Positions 17,132 to 25,739 of a stretch of DNA of 55,578 bases are shown here, in pieces. The notes under the pieces were generated by a model, which saw nothing but the letters and a program-made list of their open reading frames with translations, searched no databases and was not told the DNA's origin. Position numbers and translations under genes: made by a program. The stretch comes from CAYLSV01 sp964386435 (GTDB lineage: Bacteria > Planctomycetota > Phycisphaerae > Tepidisphaerales > Tepidisphaeraceae), in the NCBI GenBank assembly GCA_964386435.1, contig CAYLSV010000015.1, positions 1 through 55,578 of the forward strand. The letters run 5' to 3'. How positions within the stretch are numbered: the stretch's first letter is position 1; every line of letters starts with the position of its first letter.

Positions 17132-18553
17132 ATGAACCTGCCCCAACGCCTGACCCTTCGTGCCGCGCTGCTGGCGCTCGCCGCCCCCGCCGTGCTCGTG
17201 CTGCCGCTGGCCCCCGCGGCGGCCCAAACCGAGCGGTCGGGCGTGGTCGTCGCCGACGTCGCCAACGCCCAGGCCGCCCCCGGCGAGACGAGCTACGTCG
17301 TCGCCAAGCTCACCCGCGGCCAGAAGGTCACGGTGGTGGGCATGAAGTTCGGCAAGTGGCTGCAGATCCTGCCGCCGCAGAACAGCTTCACCCTCGTTCC
17401 CGCCGGCCACGTCAACCGCACCGGCCCGGCCAGCTTCCCCACCGAGGGCGAGGCCAGCCGCGACCTCAACGTCCGCATCGCCAGCCGCGTCAACGACCTC
17501 AAGTGGGCCTTCGCCGACCGACGCATCCCCGCCGGCACCCGGCTGACGATCTTGGGCGAAACCGAGGACCAGTTTTACTACATGATCCCGCCGCCCGAGG
17601 GCGTGTTCTACTACGTCGAGAAGGACGCCGTCACGCCCGAGCACATGGCCCCGCCGGAGCTCCGCGGCGACGAGGCGGAGATGCCGGAGATGCCGGAGAT
17701 GCCCGAGCGGCCGCCGGTCGAGCCGCCCGTCAACGGCGAGCTCGAGTCGTCCATCCCGCCGATGGACCCGATCAACCCGGTTGTTGACGACACCGCCCGC
17801 ACGCCGCTGACCGGCAACCCGGACGACGTCGGCAACACCATCCCCGAGGACCCGACCGCCCCGCTGCGGCCGATCGGCGACGACGCCCCGGCGATGGCCG
17901 ACGAGGATGCGCCCGACCCGTTGACCCCCAGCACGCCCGAGGCCGCCGAGGAGTTCATGGCACTCGAGACGCTGCACGCCGACCTCGTCGCGCTCGACGT
18001 CGAGGAGCAAACGCCCGGCGACCTCGACGCCTTGGCCACCGAGTATCGCGCACTGCTCGCCACCGACGGCCTCGGCGGGGCCGACACGAAGATCGCGGAG
18101 CTGCGCGTCAAAGGGTTGGAAGGCCGCCGCGACGCGCTTGAGAAGTTGCTCGAAGTCCGCCGCCAACGCGCCGCCGAGGCCGACGCCACCGCCGCGATGC
18201 AGGCCGAGACCGAGGCCTTGGAGCAGGAGGTCGAGCAGACGATGGTGCAACGCTTCGACGCGGTCGGCACCCTTCGCAGCAGCAAGCTCCGTCTGGGCGA
18301 CCAGACCCTGTACCGCCTCACCGACCCCCGCAGCGGCTACACCATGCTCTACGTCCACCCGGCAGAAGGCGTCGACCTCGCCGCCCTCGTGGGCGACTTC
18401 GTCGGTGTTCGCGGCGAGATGACCGATGACACCCGCGTCGGCTCGCTCCGCTACCTGCTTCCCACCGCCGCCGAAGCCGTCGAGATCACCCGCATCGGCA
18501 ACGGCGTCACCGCCGACATGATCCCCGCCAGCGTCCGCCCGACCAATCAATGA
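17132..18553 (+). CDS. Secreted protein with SH3-like domains, function unknown
   Basis: 473 residues from the ATG at 17132, preceded by AAGGAG. It has a signal peptide (LRAALLALAAPAVLVLPLAPAAA, cut after AAAQ). Residues about 30-90 resemble a bacterial SH3 domain (YVVAKLTRGQKVTVVGM, KWLQILPP), and a second about 95-165 contains LNVRIASRV, RIPAGTRLTILG and YYMIPPPEGVFYYVEKDAV. A proline/acid-rich linker with MPEMPEMPE follows, then a helical coiled-coil-like region (AEATAAMQAETEALEQEVEQ type) and a C-terminal beta domain. This suggests a cell-wall or envelope-associated protein. It is monocistronic by appearance. Confidence 0.65.
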   Translation: MNLPQRLTLRAALLALAAPAVLVLPLAPAAAQTERSGVVVADVANAQAAPGETSYVVAKLTRGQKVTVVGMKFGKWLQILPPQNSFTLVPAGHVNRTGPASFPTEGEASRDLNVRIASRVNDLKWAFADRRIPAGTRLTILGETEDQFYYMIPPPEGVFYYVEKDAVTPEHMAPPELRGDEAEMPEMPEMPERPPVEPPVNGELESSIPPMDPINPVVDDTARTPLTGNPDDVGNTIPEDPTAPLRPIGDDAPAMADEDAPDPLTPSTPEAAEEFMALETLHADLVALDVEEQTPGDLDALATEYRALLATDGLGGADTKIAELRVKGLEGRRDALEKLLEVRRQRAAEADATAAMQAETEALEQEVEQTMVQRFDAVGTLRSSKLRLGDQTLYRLTDPRSGYTMLYVHPAEGVDLAALVGDFVGVRGEMTDDTRVGSLRYLLPTAAEAVEITRIGNGVTADMIPASVRPTNQ

Positions 18554-18611
18554 CGCGGCAGCCCGAGGGGTGGTCAGGGGTCGAGCCGGCGACTTCGGGG
18601 GGCAACGGAAT

Positions 18612-19084
18612 CTAACGCCGGCTCACGGTGGCCGCCTCGTAGCTGTAGACGTTGTCGCCGCGGGTGAGGTAGTTGCCGTCGGGGCCGGCGCTCATGAGAA
18701 ACGGGTCGCCGCCGGGGGAGAGGCCAAGGGCTCGATGCGGGAGGGTGACGAGGACGATCGGGCTGCCCCAGACGTCGCGGGGTGGGTCGATCTTCAACGC
18801 GTCAGCAAGTTGCTCGGCGGCGAGTTCGGCGCGGGCGGCGAGAACGGGTGAGGCGGCGTCACGCTCGGTGGCCGAGAGCATGAGGAGGACGTTGGGCCAA
18901 GTGCCGTGTTGTTGCCGATAAGCGGCGGCAGCGGCTTGGACTCGGGCGATCTGAGCAGCGGTGGCCTGTTCGCCACTGCGCCGCCGGACGCTGGCGGCGA
19001 GTTCGATGGCGAGCGTGGCGAAGATGACGAGCGCGAGCAGCGTCGCGACAAGTTCCACGGTGGTGACGGCACCACGGGTGTGGC
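18612..19084 (-). CDS. Type II secretion/type IV pilin-like protein, 5' end lost in gap
   Basis: The stop is at 18612; upstream the frame runs into the 80-N gap, so the start is missing. The visible N-terminus RGAVTTVELVATLLALVIFA is a prepilin signature: a short charged leader, then Glu in the +5-type position and a hydrophobic helix. A GspG/H-like body follows: AQIARVQAAAAAYRQQHGTWP, DPPRDVWGSPIVLVT and a C-terminal MSAGPDGNYLTRGDNVYSY, the DxWGxP and SxGPDG motifs of pseudopilins. It differs from the DUF1559-like GFTLVELLVV proteins elsewhere in the window. It would form part of a secretion pseudopilus; no other secretion genes are in view. Confidence 0.7.
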
Positions 19085-19164
19085 NNNNNNNNNNNNNNNN
19101 NNNNNNNNNNNNNNNNNNNNNNNNNNNNNNNNNNNNNNNNNNNNNNNNNNNNNNNNNNNNNNNN
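19085..19164. other. Assembly gap (80 N)
   Basis: Eighty undetermined bases that remove the start of the pseudopilin gene. The right edge of the gap abuts a perfect 20 bp inverted repeat (19165-19212), a likely cause of assembly failure. Confidence 0.95.
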
Positions 19165-19212
19165 GTGGAGCTTGCTCCGCGCGTCCGGCCGAACGCGCGG
19201 AGCAAGCTCCAC
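19165..19212. repeat. Palindromic repeat, GTGGAGCTTGCTCCGCG family, copy 1
   Basis: GTGGAGCTTGCTCCGCGCGT (19165-19184) and its exact reverse complement (19193-19212) are separated by 8 bases (CCGGCCGA). The same element occurs at 29582-29640 with the same core and similar loop letters. It lies between the pseudopilin gene and the 3' end of ftsH. No coding sequence is seen between 19213 and 19317. Confidence 0.85.
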
Positions 19213-19317
19213 GGCTAACCCAAAAGAACCACCCCTGTCGCGTCGAGCCCGACCGCAAACGGTGGGTGCTGAACTTGCAGCGAACCACCCTGTCAGAGGT
19301 TGCCGTTGGCCCGTCCA

Positions 19318-21420
19318 TCACCCCGGCGACGGCAAGGCGCCGCCGAGCTGGACGTCGCCGTCGTTCTCCTTTGGCGGCGTAACGACCTTATCACCCTTGA
19401 GCCGGCGCTTCTCCTCGGCAAGAAGTTCGCTGACGCTAGGGCGGGACAATTCCTCGCCGCGGATCAGGCGGTTGACGTCGTCCTGGTCGAGCGTCTCGTA
19501 CCGCATCAACGCTTTGGCGACGGCCTCGACCTGATCCTTGTACTGGTGGATGATCCGCTCAGTTTCGCCGAACAGGTCGTCGATGGTTTGCTTCACCTCG
19601 TGGTCAATCTTGCGGGCCGTTTCGTCGGAATACGGGGCGCGACCGGTGAGGTCGAACATGCCCTGCTTGTTCTCGTCCTCGCCGTAGTAGATGAAGCCGA
19701 TTTCATCGTTCATGCCCCACTCGGTGATCATCCGGCGGACCAGTTCGGTCGCCTTTTGGATGTCCGAGAGGACGCCGGTGTTGACGTCGTCGGTGAACAA
19801 CTCCTCAGCAATGCGGCCGGCGAAGAGTGTGCGAATCGTGGCGACGCACCACTTCTTGCTGTAGTTGGTGCGGTCCTTCTCGGGCAAACTCATCGTCGCC
19901 CCGCCGAACGGGCCACGGGGGATGATCGTCACCTTGTGCAGCGGGTCGGCATGCTTCTCCAAGGCTTGGACCACCGCGTGGCCGGCTTCGTGGTAGGCGG
20001 TGGCGATCTTGTCCTTTTCGTCCATGACGCGGGACTTCTTGGCCCGGCCGAAGCGGACCTTGTCGCGGGCCTCCTCCATGTCCTCCTGCTCGATGAAGTC
20101 CTTGCCGGCCAGGGTGGCCCCGAGGGCCGCCTCGTTGATGATGGCGGCGAGGTCGGCCCCGCTGAAGCCGGGCGTGGCTTTGGCCAGTCGGGCGAGGTCG
20201 ACGTTCGGGCCCAGCTTCACCTTCCGGGCGTGGACCTTCAGGATCGCCATGCGGCCCTTCACGTCCGGCAGCGGCACCTGCACCTGCCGGTCGAACCGGC
20301 CGGGCCGGGTCAGCGCCGGGTCGAGCACGTCGACGCGGTTGGTGCTGGCGACGACGATCACCTGGTCGTTCGTCTCGAAGCCGTCCATCTCGACGAGGAT
20401 GGCGTTGAGCGTCTGCTCCCGCTCGTCATGGCCGCCGGAGCTGGTACCGTTACCGCGGCGGCGGCCGACGGCGTCGATCTCGTCGAGGAAGATGATGCAC
20501 GGCGAGTTGTCCTTCGCCTGCTTGAAGAGGTCGCGCACACGGCTCGCCCCGACGCCGACAAACATCTCGACGAAGTCGCTGCCGCTGATCGAGAAGAACG
20601 GCACGTCCGCCTCCCCGGCAATCGCCTTGGCGAGCAACGTTTTGCCCGTTCCCGGCGGCCCGACCAGCAGGACGCCGCGCGGAATCCGGCCGCCCAACCG
20701 CTGGAACTTCTTGGGGTTCCGCAGGAACTCGACGATCTCGTGGACCTCGTCTTTGGCCTCCTCGACGCCGGCGACGTCGTCGAAGGTTTGGTGCGTGTGC
20801 TCCTTCGAGAGCATCCGGTGCTTGCTGCGGCCGAAATTGCCCAGCATGCCGCCGGGCCCGGCCGCCGAGCGGATCTGACGGAAGACAAAGAAGTACAGGA
20901 AGCCCAGGATCAGCACCCACGGCAGCAGCGAGATCAGCACCTGCACCCAAAGGCTCGTCCCCGGCTCGGCCTCGAACACGACCAACGGGTCGGCGGTTCG
21001 AGCGGTGGCCTGAAAGTCGCCGGTGTCAAAGTCGCGGGGGATGGCGGTGATGAACTTGTCGATTTCCTGGCCGTCGATGGTCGGGTGCGGGATCGGGTTC
21101 TTCAACGTGCCGTGGATCGCCGCGTCCTTGAAGAGGAACTCCTCAAGGTTCGCCGCCTCGGCCTGGTCGAGCAGCAGCGACAGCTCTAGCTCGCTCCGCT
21201 CCTCGCCGCCCTGGTTAAGCACGAACAACAGCAGCACCAGCCCGGCCAGCAGGACCAGCCACGCGGTGATGCCGCGGTTGAACCGCATGCCGCCGGCGGC
21301 GGCTTGGCCGTCGGGCTTGGCCTCGCCTTTGCCGTCGCGGCCCTCACCTTTGTTTCGCTCCGGTTCGTCGCCGCGGCGGGACTTGCGGTCGGGTCGGTCG
21401 TCTTGATCGTTTTGCGGCAT
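19318..21420 (-). CDS. ftsH: ATP-dependent zinc metalloprotease FtsH
   Basis: 700 residues. A charged N-terminal extension (about 45 residues of Asp, Arg, Lys, Gly) precedes the first helix ITAWLVLLAGLVLLLFVL. A periplasmic segment and the second helix (LISLLPWVLILGFLYFFVF) follow, then the AAA domain with Walker A LVGPPGTGKT (about 250), Walker B IIFLDEIDAVG, the pore motif FVGVGASRVRDLF and arginine finger RPGRFDRQV. The zinc protease motif is HEAGHAV (about 477), with a third ligand region around TDDVNTGVLSDIQKAT. It degrades membrane and short-lived regulatory proteins as a hexamer. The N-terminal charged extension is longer than in E. coli FtsH. Monocistronic by spacing. Confidence 0.97.
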   Translation of the reverse strand: MPQNDQDDRPDRKSRRGDEPERNKGEGRDGKGEAKPDGQAAAGGMRFNRGITAWLVLLAGLVLLLFVLNQGGEERSELELSLLLDQAEAANLEEFLFKDAAIHGTLKNPIPHPTIDGQEIDKFITAIPRDFDTGDFQATARTADPLVVFEAEPGTSLWVQVLISLLPWVLILGFLYFFVFRQIRSAAGPGGMLGNFGRSKHRMLSKEHTHQTFDDVAGVEEAKDEVHEIVEFLRNPKKFQRLGGRIPRGVLLVGPPGTGKTLLAKAIAGEADVPFFSISGSDFVEMFVGVGASRVRDLFKQAKDNSPCIIFLDEIDAVGRRRGNGTSSGGHDEREQTLNAILVEMDGFETNDQVIVVASTNRVDVLDPALTRPGRFDRQVQVPLPDVKGRMAILKVHARKVKLGPNVDLARLAKATPGFSGADLAAIINEAALGATLAGKDFIEQEDMEEARDKVRFGRAKKSRVMDEKDKIATAYHEAGHAVVQALEKHADPLHKVTIIPRGPFGGATMSLPEKDRTNYSKKWCVATIRTLFAGRIAEELFTDDVNTGVLSDIQKATELVRRMITEWGMNDEIGFIYYGEDENKQGMFDLTGRAPYSDETARKIDHEVKQTIDDLFGETERIIHQYKDQVEAVAKALMRYETLDQDDVNRLIRGEELSRPSVSELLAEEKRRLKGDKVVTPPKENDGDVQLGGALPSPG

Positions 21421-21579
21421 AACGCGTCCTCGTGACCTCTGGCCGGGCCAACTTCGCCCGGCACCGCGGCCACCGCCAACACTACGGGCGGCAACCGGGT
21501 GGTTCCATCAGCAACCGGCACACCCGGCCGGAGTTGCAAGTATTGAAACGATCGGCACCGCCAGTTTGTTCGGTCATCG

Positions 21580-22095
21580 TTACCAGTCGTTCTGCAACTG
21601 GTCGACCACCGCCGTCGCCAAGCTCTCGGCCGTCGATTGGCTGCCGACGAAGTCGCTTTCGCCGAAGTACGGGAAGAACGACTGCGCCGCCTCGAAGTTC
21701 CGCCGCTCCACGAGCACCCGGCCGGTCCGCAAGTCCTTCCAGACGAAGTCGATGCGCATCACGTAAAGCTGCTCCTGCGGCTGGGCGTTGTCGCGGTTGC
21801 GGATCACCGTCGCCGTGTTGGCCGAGACGATCCGCCCCTCCAGCACCGTGTCGGCCACGTCCTCGGCGGCAACGCGGTACGGCGTGCGGGCCTCAATCTC
21901 CTGGGCGATGGCCCGGGTGATCTTTAAGCCGTCCTCGCGACGGAACGTCGGGTTGGTGAAGATCGGAACCGCGACAGTTTTGACGTCGCCCCGCCAAAGC
22001 GTGCCGGTCGGCTCCGAGGCGTCGACCCATTGATACCCGCAGCCGCCCATCGGCAGCAGCAGCAGCAGGAGAAGCGTGAGCAGGCTACTCCGCAT
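21580..22095 (-). CDS. lptE: LptE-like LPS assembly lipoprotein
   Basis: 171 residues with a lipoprotein signal: LLTLLLLLLLPMGGCGYQW, lipobox MGGC. The following segments VKTVAVPIFTNPTFRREDG, TRAIAQEIEARTPYRVA and ADTVLEGRIVSANT match the LptE/DUF4136-like pattern, where V-x-x-V-x-V-P-x-F-x-N-x-T marks the first strand. LptE plugs the LptD barrel and helps insert lipopolysaccharide at the outer membrane. Its start overlaps the end of the upstream TPR gene by 11 bp, so the two are co-translated and both point to an outer membrane. Confidence 0.8.
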   Translation of the reverse strand: MRSSLLTLLLLLLLPMGGCGYQWVDASEPTGTLWRGDVKTVAVPIFTNPTFRREDGLKITRAIAQEIEARTPYRVAAEDVADTVLEGRIVSANTATVIRNRDNAQPQEQLYVMRIDFVWKDLRTGRVLVERRNFEAAQSFFPYFGESDFVGSQSTAESLATAVVDQLQNDW

Positions 22096-23098
22096 CGGCC
22101 ACCTCCACCCCGAGCCCGGCCAGCCGTTGCCGGGCCTCCTCGGCCTCGGGCAGCTCGCCGTGGCGGTCCAGCACCTGTTGGTAACTCCGGGCGGCGGCGG
22201 CGTCTTCGTCCACCCGCTCCCAGTACGCGCCGGTCACCAGCAGCTTCTGGGCCATTTGCCGCTCGATGTCCACCAGCAGCGTCGCCACGCCCCGGGCGGC
22301 GGCGAAGTCGGCATCGGTCGCCTGCAAATCGAGCAGCCGGGCGCGGGCGTCCAACAGCGGCGCGAGGTCATACTCCGGCCCCTGGAACTGCCGCAAATTC
22401 GCCAGCGCCTCCCGCAGCCGCACCGACGGCCCGATCGGGCTGCGGGCGTACTGGTTGTTGTAAGACAAGTAAACATCGGCGGCCAACTCGTAATCGCCGT
22501 TGTCGTAGAAGTGGTCGCCGGTCCGCAACAGCGCCCTTTCCGAGAGGACGCTGCCGGGTGCCCGCTCGCGCAGTCGGAAGAGCATCTCGATCGCGTCACC
22601 GTCCTGGTTGCCCGACGGGATGAACCCCAGCAGCCGCTGCTCGTAGCCGTCGAGGTAAGCGTCGGCGATGTCGTACTGCAGCATCAGTGTGTCGTCCCAC
22701 AGCTCGCTTTGCGGGAACTCATCGAGCAACTGATCGCAGTAGAAAAACGCCTTCACCCGGTCGCCCCGCACGAACAGCGACCGCGCCGCGAGGAACAGCG
22801 CCTGGTCGTACCGCGGATCGCCGGCATTGGCCCGCAGCCAATCCACCGTCCGTCGGAACGCCCCGCGGGCATCACCTTGGCCGAGGCGGGCGACGATGGG
22901 GTCGAAGACTGGATCAAAGGCCGGCGCGTCCATCTGCGGCGGCCGCAGCAGATCGGCCATCGCCGCGGCGTCGGGCCGCCCCACCCGCTCGGCGTCGGCG
23001 GCCGCCTGCCAACCTTCGGGGCCGTACGTCCACTCCCCCGGCTGACCGGCCATCGCCACGGAGGAAACGGCCAACGCAACTAGGAATGCCAACCGCAT
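22085..23098 (-). CDS. Secreted TPR protein, BamD-like
   Basis: 337 residues with a cleavable signal (RLAFLVALAVSSVAMAG), not a lipobox. Helical repeats run throughout: YDQALFLAARSLFVRGDRVK, AFFYCDQLLDEFPQSELW, LSERALLRTGDHFYDNGDYE and AARSYQQVLDRHGELPEAEE. The spacing of Ala/Gly/Tyr positions and the phrase D-x-L-L-x-E-F-P-x-S match tetratricopeptide repeats as in BamD (YfiO) outer membrane assembly factors. It overlaps LptE, consistent with an envelope-assembly operon. Lack of a lipid anchor and greater length separate it from classical BamD, so the call is by resemblance. Confidence 0.6.
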   Translation of the reverse strand: MRLAFLVALAVSSVAMAGQPGEWTYGPEGWQAAADAERVGRPDAAAMADLLRPPQMDAPAFDPVFDPIVARLGQGDARGAFRRTVDWLRANAGDPRYDQALFLAARSLFVRGDRVKAFFYCDQLLDEFPQSELWDDTLMLQYDIADAYLDGYEQRLLGFIPSGNQDGDAIEMLFRLRERAPGSVLSERALLRTGDHFYDNGDYELAADVYLSYNNQYARSPIGPSVRLREALANLRQFQGPEYDLAPLLDARARLLDLQATDADFAAARGVATLLVDIERQMAQKLLVTGAYWERVDEDAAAARSYQQVLDRHGELPEAEEARQRLAGLGVEVADAE

Positions 23099-23116
23099 CG
23101 CCGGGCAGCATACGGC

Positions 23117-23926
23117 CTACCCGCCGTGCCGCAACGCCGCCTCCTCCAACGCCTCGGGCAACCCCGCCGTTGGCAGCACGAACCGCTGCGTCCGCAACCG
23201 CCGACCCAAAGCGTGACTGAGGTGGGCGATCAGGATCGCGTGGAGGTCGTCGGTGATCGCCCGGTCCAGCCGCGGCAGCCGTTGTGGCGTGTTCTGCCCC
23301 AGCAGCCGCTCCAACCCCCGCAGCAGCCGCAGCCCGTCGTACGACAGCGTCATCGCGTCGAACACTCCCGTCGCCGCCTCCGGCAGCACCACCCCGCCCC
23401 GGCTCGGCGAGAACCACACCGGCCCGCCCTCCACCTTCTGCCGGCTGATCACGCATCGCCCCAGCTCCGGCACGTACCCGCCCCGCCGCAGCACCTCGAC
23501 GCTGAACCCGAGCGCCATCTCCTCCCGCTGCTGCGAGTGCAGCCGCGACAAAAGCCGCGTCAGCCGATCAAACAGCCGAGGCTGCGGATCGCCGGCGTCG
23601 AAGACGACTTGCAGCAGCTCCGCCGCGTGATTCCCCAGATAAATCGCCCGCAACGAGTCATGCAACGGCAGGAACCCGTCGGTGAGCGACCACTCCGCCA
23701 GCGTCTGCAGCTCCCGCTCGGGCCGATGGCTGATCACCACCTCGCCCAGCTGCAAGAGGTCCAGGCCGCCGTCGAACTTGCTCTTGCCCTCCCGCGTCCG
23801 CCGGAACGCCCCCTTGGCCACCACCTGCACCATGCCCAGCCGTCGGCAGAACAGGGTGACGATCTGGCTCGACTCGCTCCACCGCCGCCAACGCACCACC
23901 ACGGCCTGATCACGCTCGAGCGCCAC
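23117..23926 (-). CDS. recO: DNA repair protein RecO
   Basis: 269 residues, the normal length. The N-terminal OB-fold is clear: DQAVVVRWRRWSESSQIVTL, VQVVAKGAFRRTREGKSKFD, GLDLLQLGEVVISHRPERE. The helical domain follows with LLQVVFDAGDPQPRLFDRLT, then GYVPELGRCVISRQ, WFSPSRGGVVLPE and the C-terminal ILIAHLSHALGRRLRTQRF. RecO assists RecF/RecR in loading RecA on gapped DNA. In many bacteria this region has a four-cysteine zinc ribbon; here only one Cys remains (GRCV), so the metal site is lost. It is 18 bp upstream of the TPR gene on the same strand. Confidence 0.9.
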   Translation of the reverse strand: MALERDQAVVVRWRRWSESSQIVTLFCRRLGMVQVVAKGAFRRTREGKSKFDGGLDLLQLGEVVISHRPERELQTLAEWSLTDGFLPLHDSLRAIYLGNHAAELLQVVFDAGDPQPRLFDRLTRLLSRLHSQQREEMALGFSVEVLRRGGYVPELGRCVISRQKVEGGPVWFSPSRGGVVLPEAATGVFDAMTLSYDGLRLLRGLERLLGQNTPQRLPRLDRAITDDLHAILIAHLSHALGRRLRTQRFVLPTAGLPEALEEAALRHGG

Positions 23927-23957
23927 GCTACAATGTACGGCGGCAGCGGAGAGAAAA

Positions 23958-24030
23958 TGAGTCGGGTGGGGCTCGAACCCACGACCAACAGGTTAAAAGC
24001 CCGTTGCTCTACCAACTGAGCTACCGACTC
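23958..24030 (-). tRNA. tRNA-Lys (anticodon TTT)
   Basis: On the minus strand a full cloverleaf can be written: acceptor GAGTCGG/CCGACTC (7 bp), D-arm TAGCTCAGTTGGTAGAGCA, anticodon stem CGGGC with loop TTTTAAC carrying TTT, variable loop and T-arm GTGGGTTCGAGCCCCAC with the invariant TTCGA. The discriminator base is A and no CCA is encoded. The anticodon reads AAA/AAG. It lies 31 bp upstream of recO on the same strand. Confidence 0.97.
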
Positions 24031-24099
24031 GCGGCCGCAACGGTAGGACGGTGGTGTGGGCGGTGCCACCTGCGGCGGCAGGGCGATTACCATGAGACC

Positions 24100-25632
24100 G
24101 TGCCGCGACTTGCCGCCCTTCGACCTGCCCTGCCTTGGGTGGCGCTGCTGGTCGTCCTCGGGACGGCAATTTTCGTGCGTTGGCCGTTTCTTGACAGTGA
24201 CGGCTTCTGGTACGACGAGTTGTTGACCGTTGAGTTCATGACGGGGCGGGGGGATGTGCCTCGGGAGTTCCCGGTGGGCCGGACGGTGACGCCGGTGCCG
24301 GATTCGTTGTCGCTCGAGGGGGCGCCGCCGGTTTGGGCGATTTGGACGACGCTGAACGGGACGGTGCATCCGCCGCTGTATTACCTGGCGGTTCGGGTCT
24401 GGGCCGAGGTGGTAGGGGATTCGGATGCGGCGGTGCGGGGATGGTCGATGGCGTGCGGGGTGGCGGGGATCGCGGTGCTGTGGCAGCTGGTGCGGCGGGA
24501 GCATGGGGCCGTCGCGGCGGGGTTGGCGGCGGCGATCATGGCACTGGCGGGGCCGCAGGTGTTTTTCAGCCACGAGGCGCGGCATTACGCGCAGGCGACG
24601 CTCACGCTGCTGCTCACGGCGTGGGCGGCGTGGCCGACCGGAAAGCGGCTGCCGTGGTGGCGGGCCGGCCTCGTCGGGTTGGGCCTGCTGGGGAGCATGC
24701 TGACGCACTACTTCACGGCCGGCGTGTGCCTGGCGATCGTGGTGGCGGCGTGGCTGCGGACCGATCCGCCCCAGCGGCGGCGTGTCCTCGCGGCGACGGC
24801 CGGGGCGGCGGGCGTGTTCCTGGTCGTCTGGGGGCCGCAGCTTTGGCGGCAGCTTCACGACGGCTTCGCGACGACGAGTTGGGTGCCGGTCAACGACCGC
24901 CGCTTCGTCGACGCGGCGGGGCACTTCCTGCATTTGCCGCTGGGGGCGTTCATCTACACCTACGGCCAACCGATCGGCGTTCTGGCGGCGGGCTGGGCGA
25001 TGTGGCTGGTGCCGCTGGCGCGGACGATCACAGCCGACACGGATCGGCGGCGCCTGCTGCTGCCGTGGGTGTTGTGGTTTCCGCTGGGCATTTTGCCGAC
25101 CGTGCTGCTGGAGCTGATCGATGGGCGGGAGGTGATGGCGTACCCGCGGTGGGTGTTCGTCGCCGCGCCGGGGCTGATCGTCGGGCTGACGATCATGCTG
25201 ACGGACGTGGACCGGAGGTGGCTGCAATGGTTGGTGCCGGCGGGCGTGGCGGTGATGTGCGGGATCGAACTCGGGCGGCCGTACCAGCGGAACCTGCCGG
25301 AGTACCAGAACCTGGGCCGTCTGATGGCCGGGGACCTCGAGCGGGGCGATCACCTTTACCTGACCCACAGCCCCGACATCCCGTGGCTGCACTGCGGCGT
25401 CTTCCGCGGCCTGAGCCGTTACGGGTTCGACGACGAGCTGCGGTCCGTCACCGTCGTCGAGCAGGACGCCCCCCGCCGGGTGCCGGCGGAGATCGAGCGT
25501 TTGTGGCTCTTCACCCCGCTGGTCGCCGACGCGTGGCAGCCGGCGGGCATGACATTGGTCGCGTCCGAGAGCGTCTTGCCGCTCGGGGCGCTCTCCTTGT
25601 GGCAGCGATCGGACGACGCTGATGCGAAGTGA
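24100..25632 (+). CDS. GT39-type membrane glycosyltransferase (PMT/ArnT-like)
   Basis: 510 residues from the GTG at 24100; the open frame further upstream runs through the tRNA and is not used. About ten membrane helices are visible (LPWVALLVVLGTAIFV, LGLLGSMLTHYFTAGVCLAIVV, GIAVLWQLVRREH flanking others). Family marks are the acidic DGFWYDELLTVEF loop after helix 1, the VHPPLYYLAVRVWAEVVG motif and VFFSHEARHYAQATL, corresponding to HPPLYY and SQEARMY in GT39/PMT_2 proteins. These enzymes transfer sugars from polyprenyl-phosphate carriers to lipids or proteins on the outer face of the inner membrane. The acceptor is unknown. Confidence 0.75.
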   Translation: MPRLAALRPALPWVALLVVLGTAIFVRWPFLDSDGFWYDELLTVEFMTGRGDVPREFPVGRTVTPVPDSLSLEGAPPVWAIWTTLNGTVHPPLYYLAVRVWAEVVGDSDAAVRGWSMACGVAGIAVLWQLVRREHGAVAAGLAAAIMALAGPQVFFSHEARHYAQATLTLLLTAWAAWPTGKRLPWWRAGLVGLGLLGSMLTHYFTAGVCLAIVVAAWLRTDPPQRRRVLAATAGAAGVFLVVWGPQLWRQLHDGFATTSWVPVNDRRFVDAAGHFLHLPLGAFIYTYGQPIGVLAAGWAMWLVPLARTITADTDRRRLLLPWVLWFPLGILPTVLLELIDGREVMAYPRWVFVAAPGLIVGLTIMLTDVDRRWLQWLVPAGVAVMCGIELGRPYQRNLPEYQNLGRLMAGDLERGDHLYLTHSPDIPWLHCGVFRGLSRYGFDDELRSVTVVEQDAPRRVPAEIERLWLFTPLVADAWQPAGMTLVASESVLPLGALSLWQRSDDADAK

Positions 25633-25701
25633 CGCGGATCATCCCAAGGCGCAGCTACGAGTCTAATCCTCGCAGAAGGTTCAATTTGCGTTGATCCGCG
25701 T
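25632..25701. repeat. Inverted repeat ACGCGGATCA ... TGATCCGCGT
   Basis: ACGCGGATCA at 25632-25641 and its exact reverse complement at 25692-25701 bound a 50 bp, relatively AT-rich segment between two convergent genes. It may be a small mobile or REP-type element, or a bidirectional terminator; no run of T follows. Confidence 0.5.
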
Positions 25702-25705
25702 GACT

Positions 25706-25739
25706 CGTGAAGCCCCGCCTCTACGAGGCGGAGGCGGTT
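25706..25739. repeat. REP-like element, full hairpin copy
   Basis: These 34 bases are the exact reverse complement of the last 34 bases of the window (55545-55578). The core CCGCCTC-TAC-GAGGCGG forms a 7 bp hairpin with a 3-base loop. The element covers the 3' end of the HAD gene and supplies its TAG stop codon and last residues. Confidence 0.8.

Noticed and set aside
24004..24099. Longer N-terminus for the GT39-type protein
   Set aside because: The open frame upstream of GTG 24100 runs into the tRNA-Lys gene and adds a non-hydrophobic, Cys/Arg-rich stretch.
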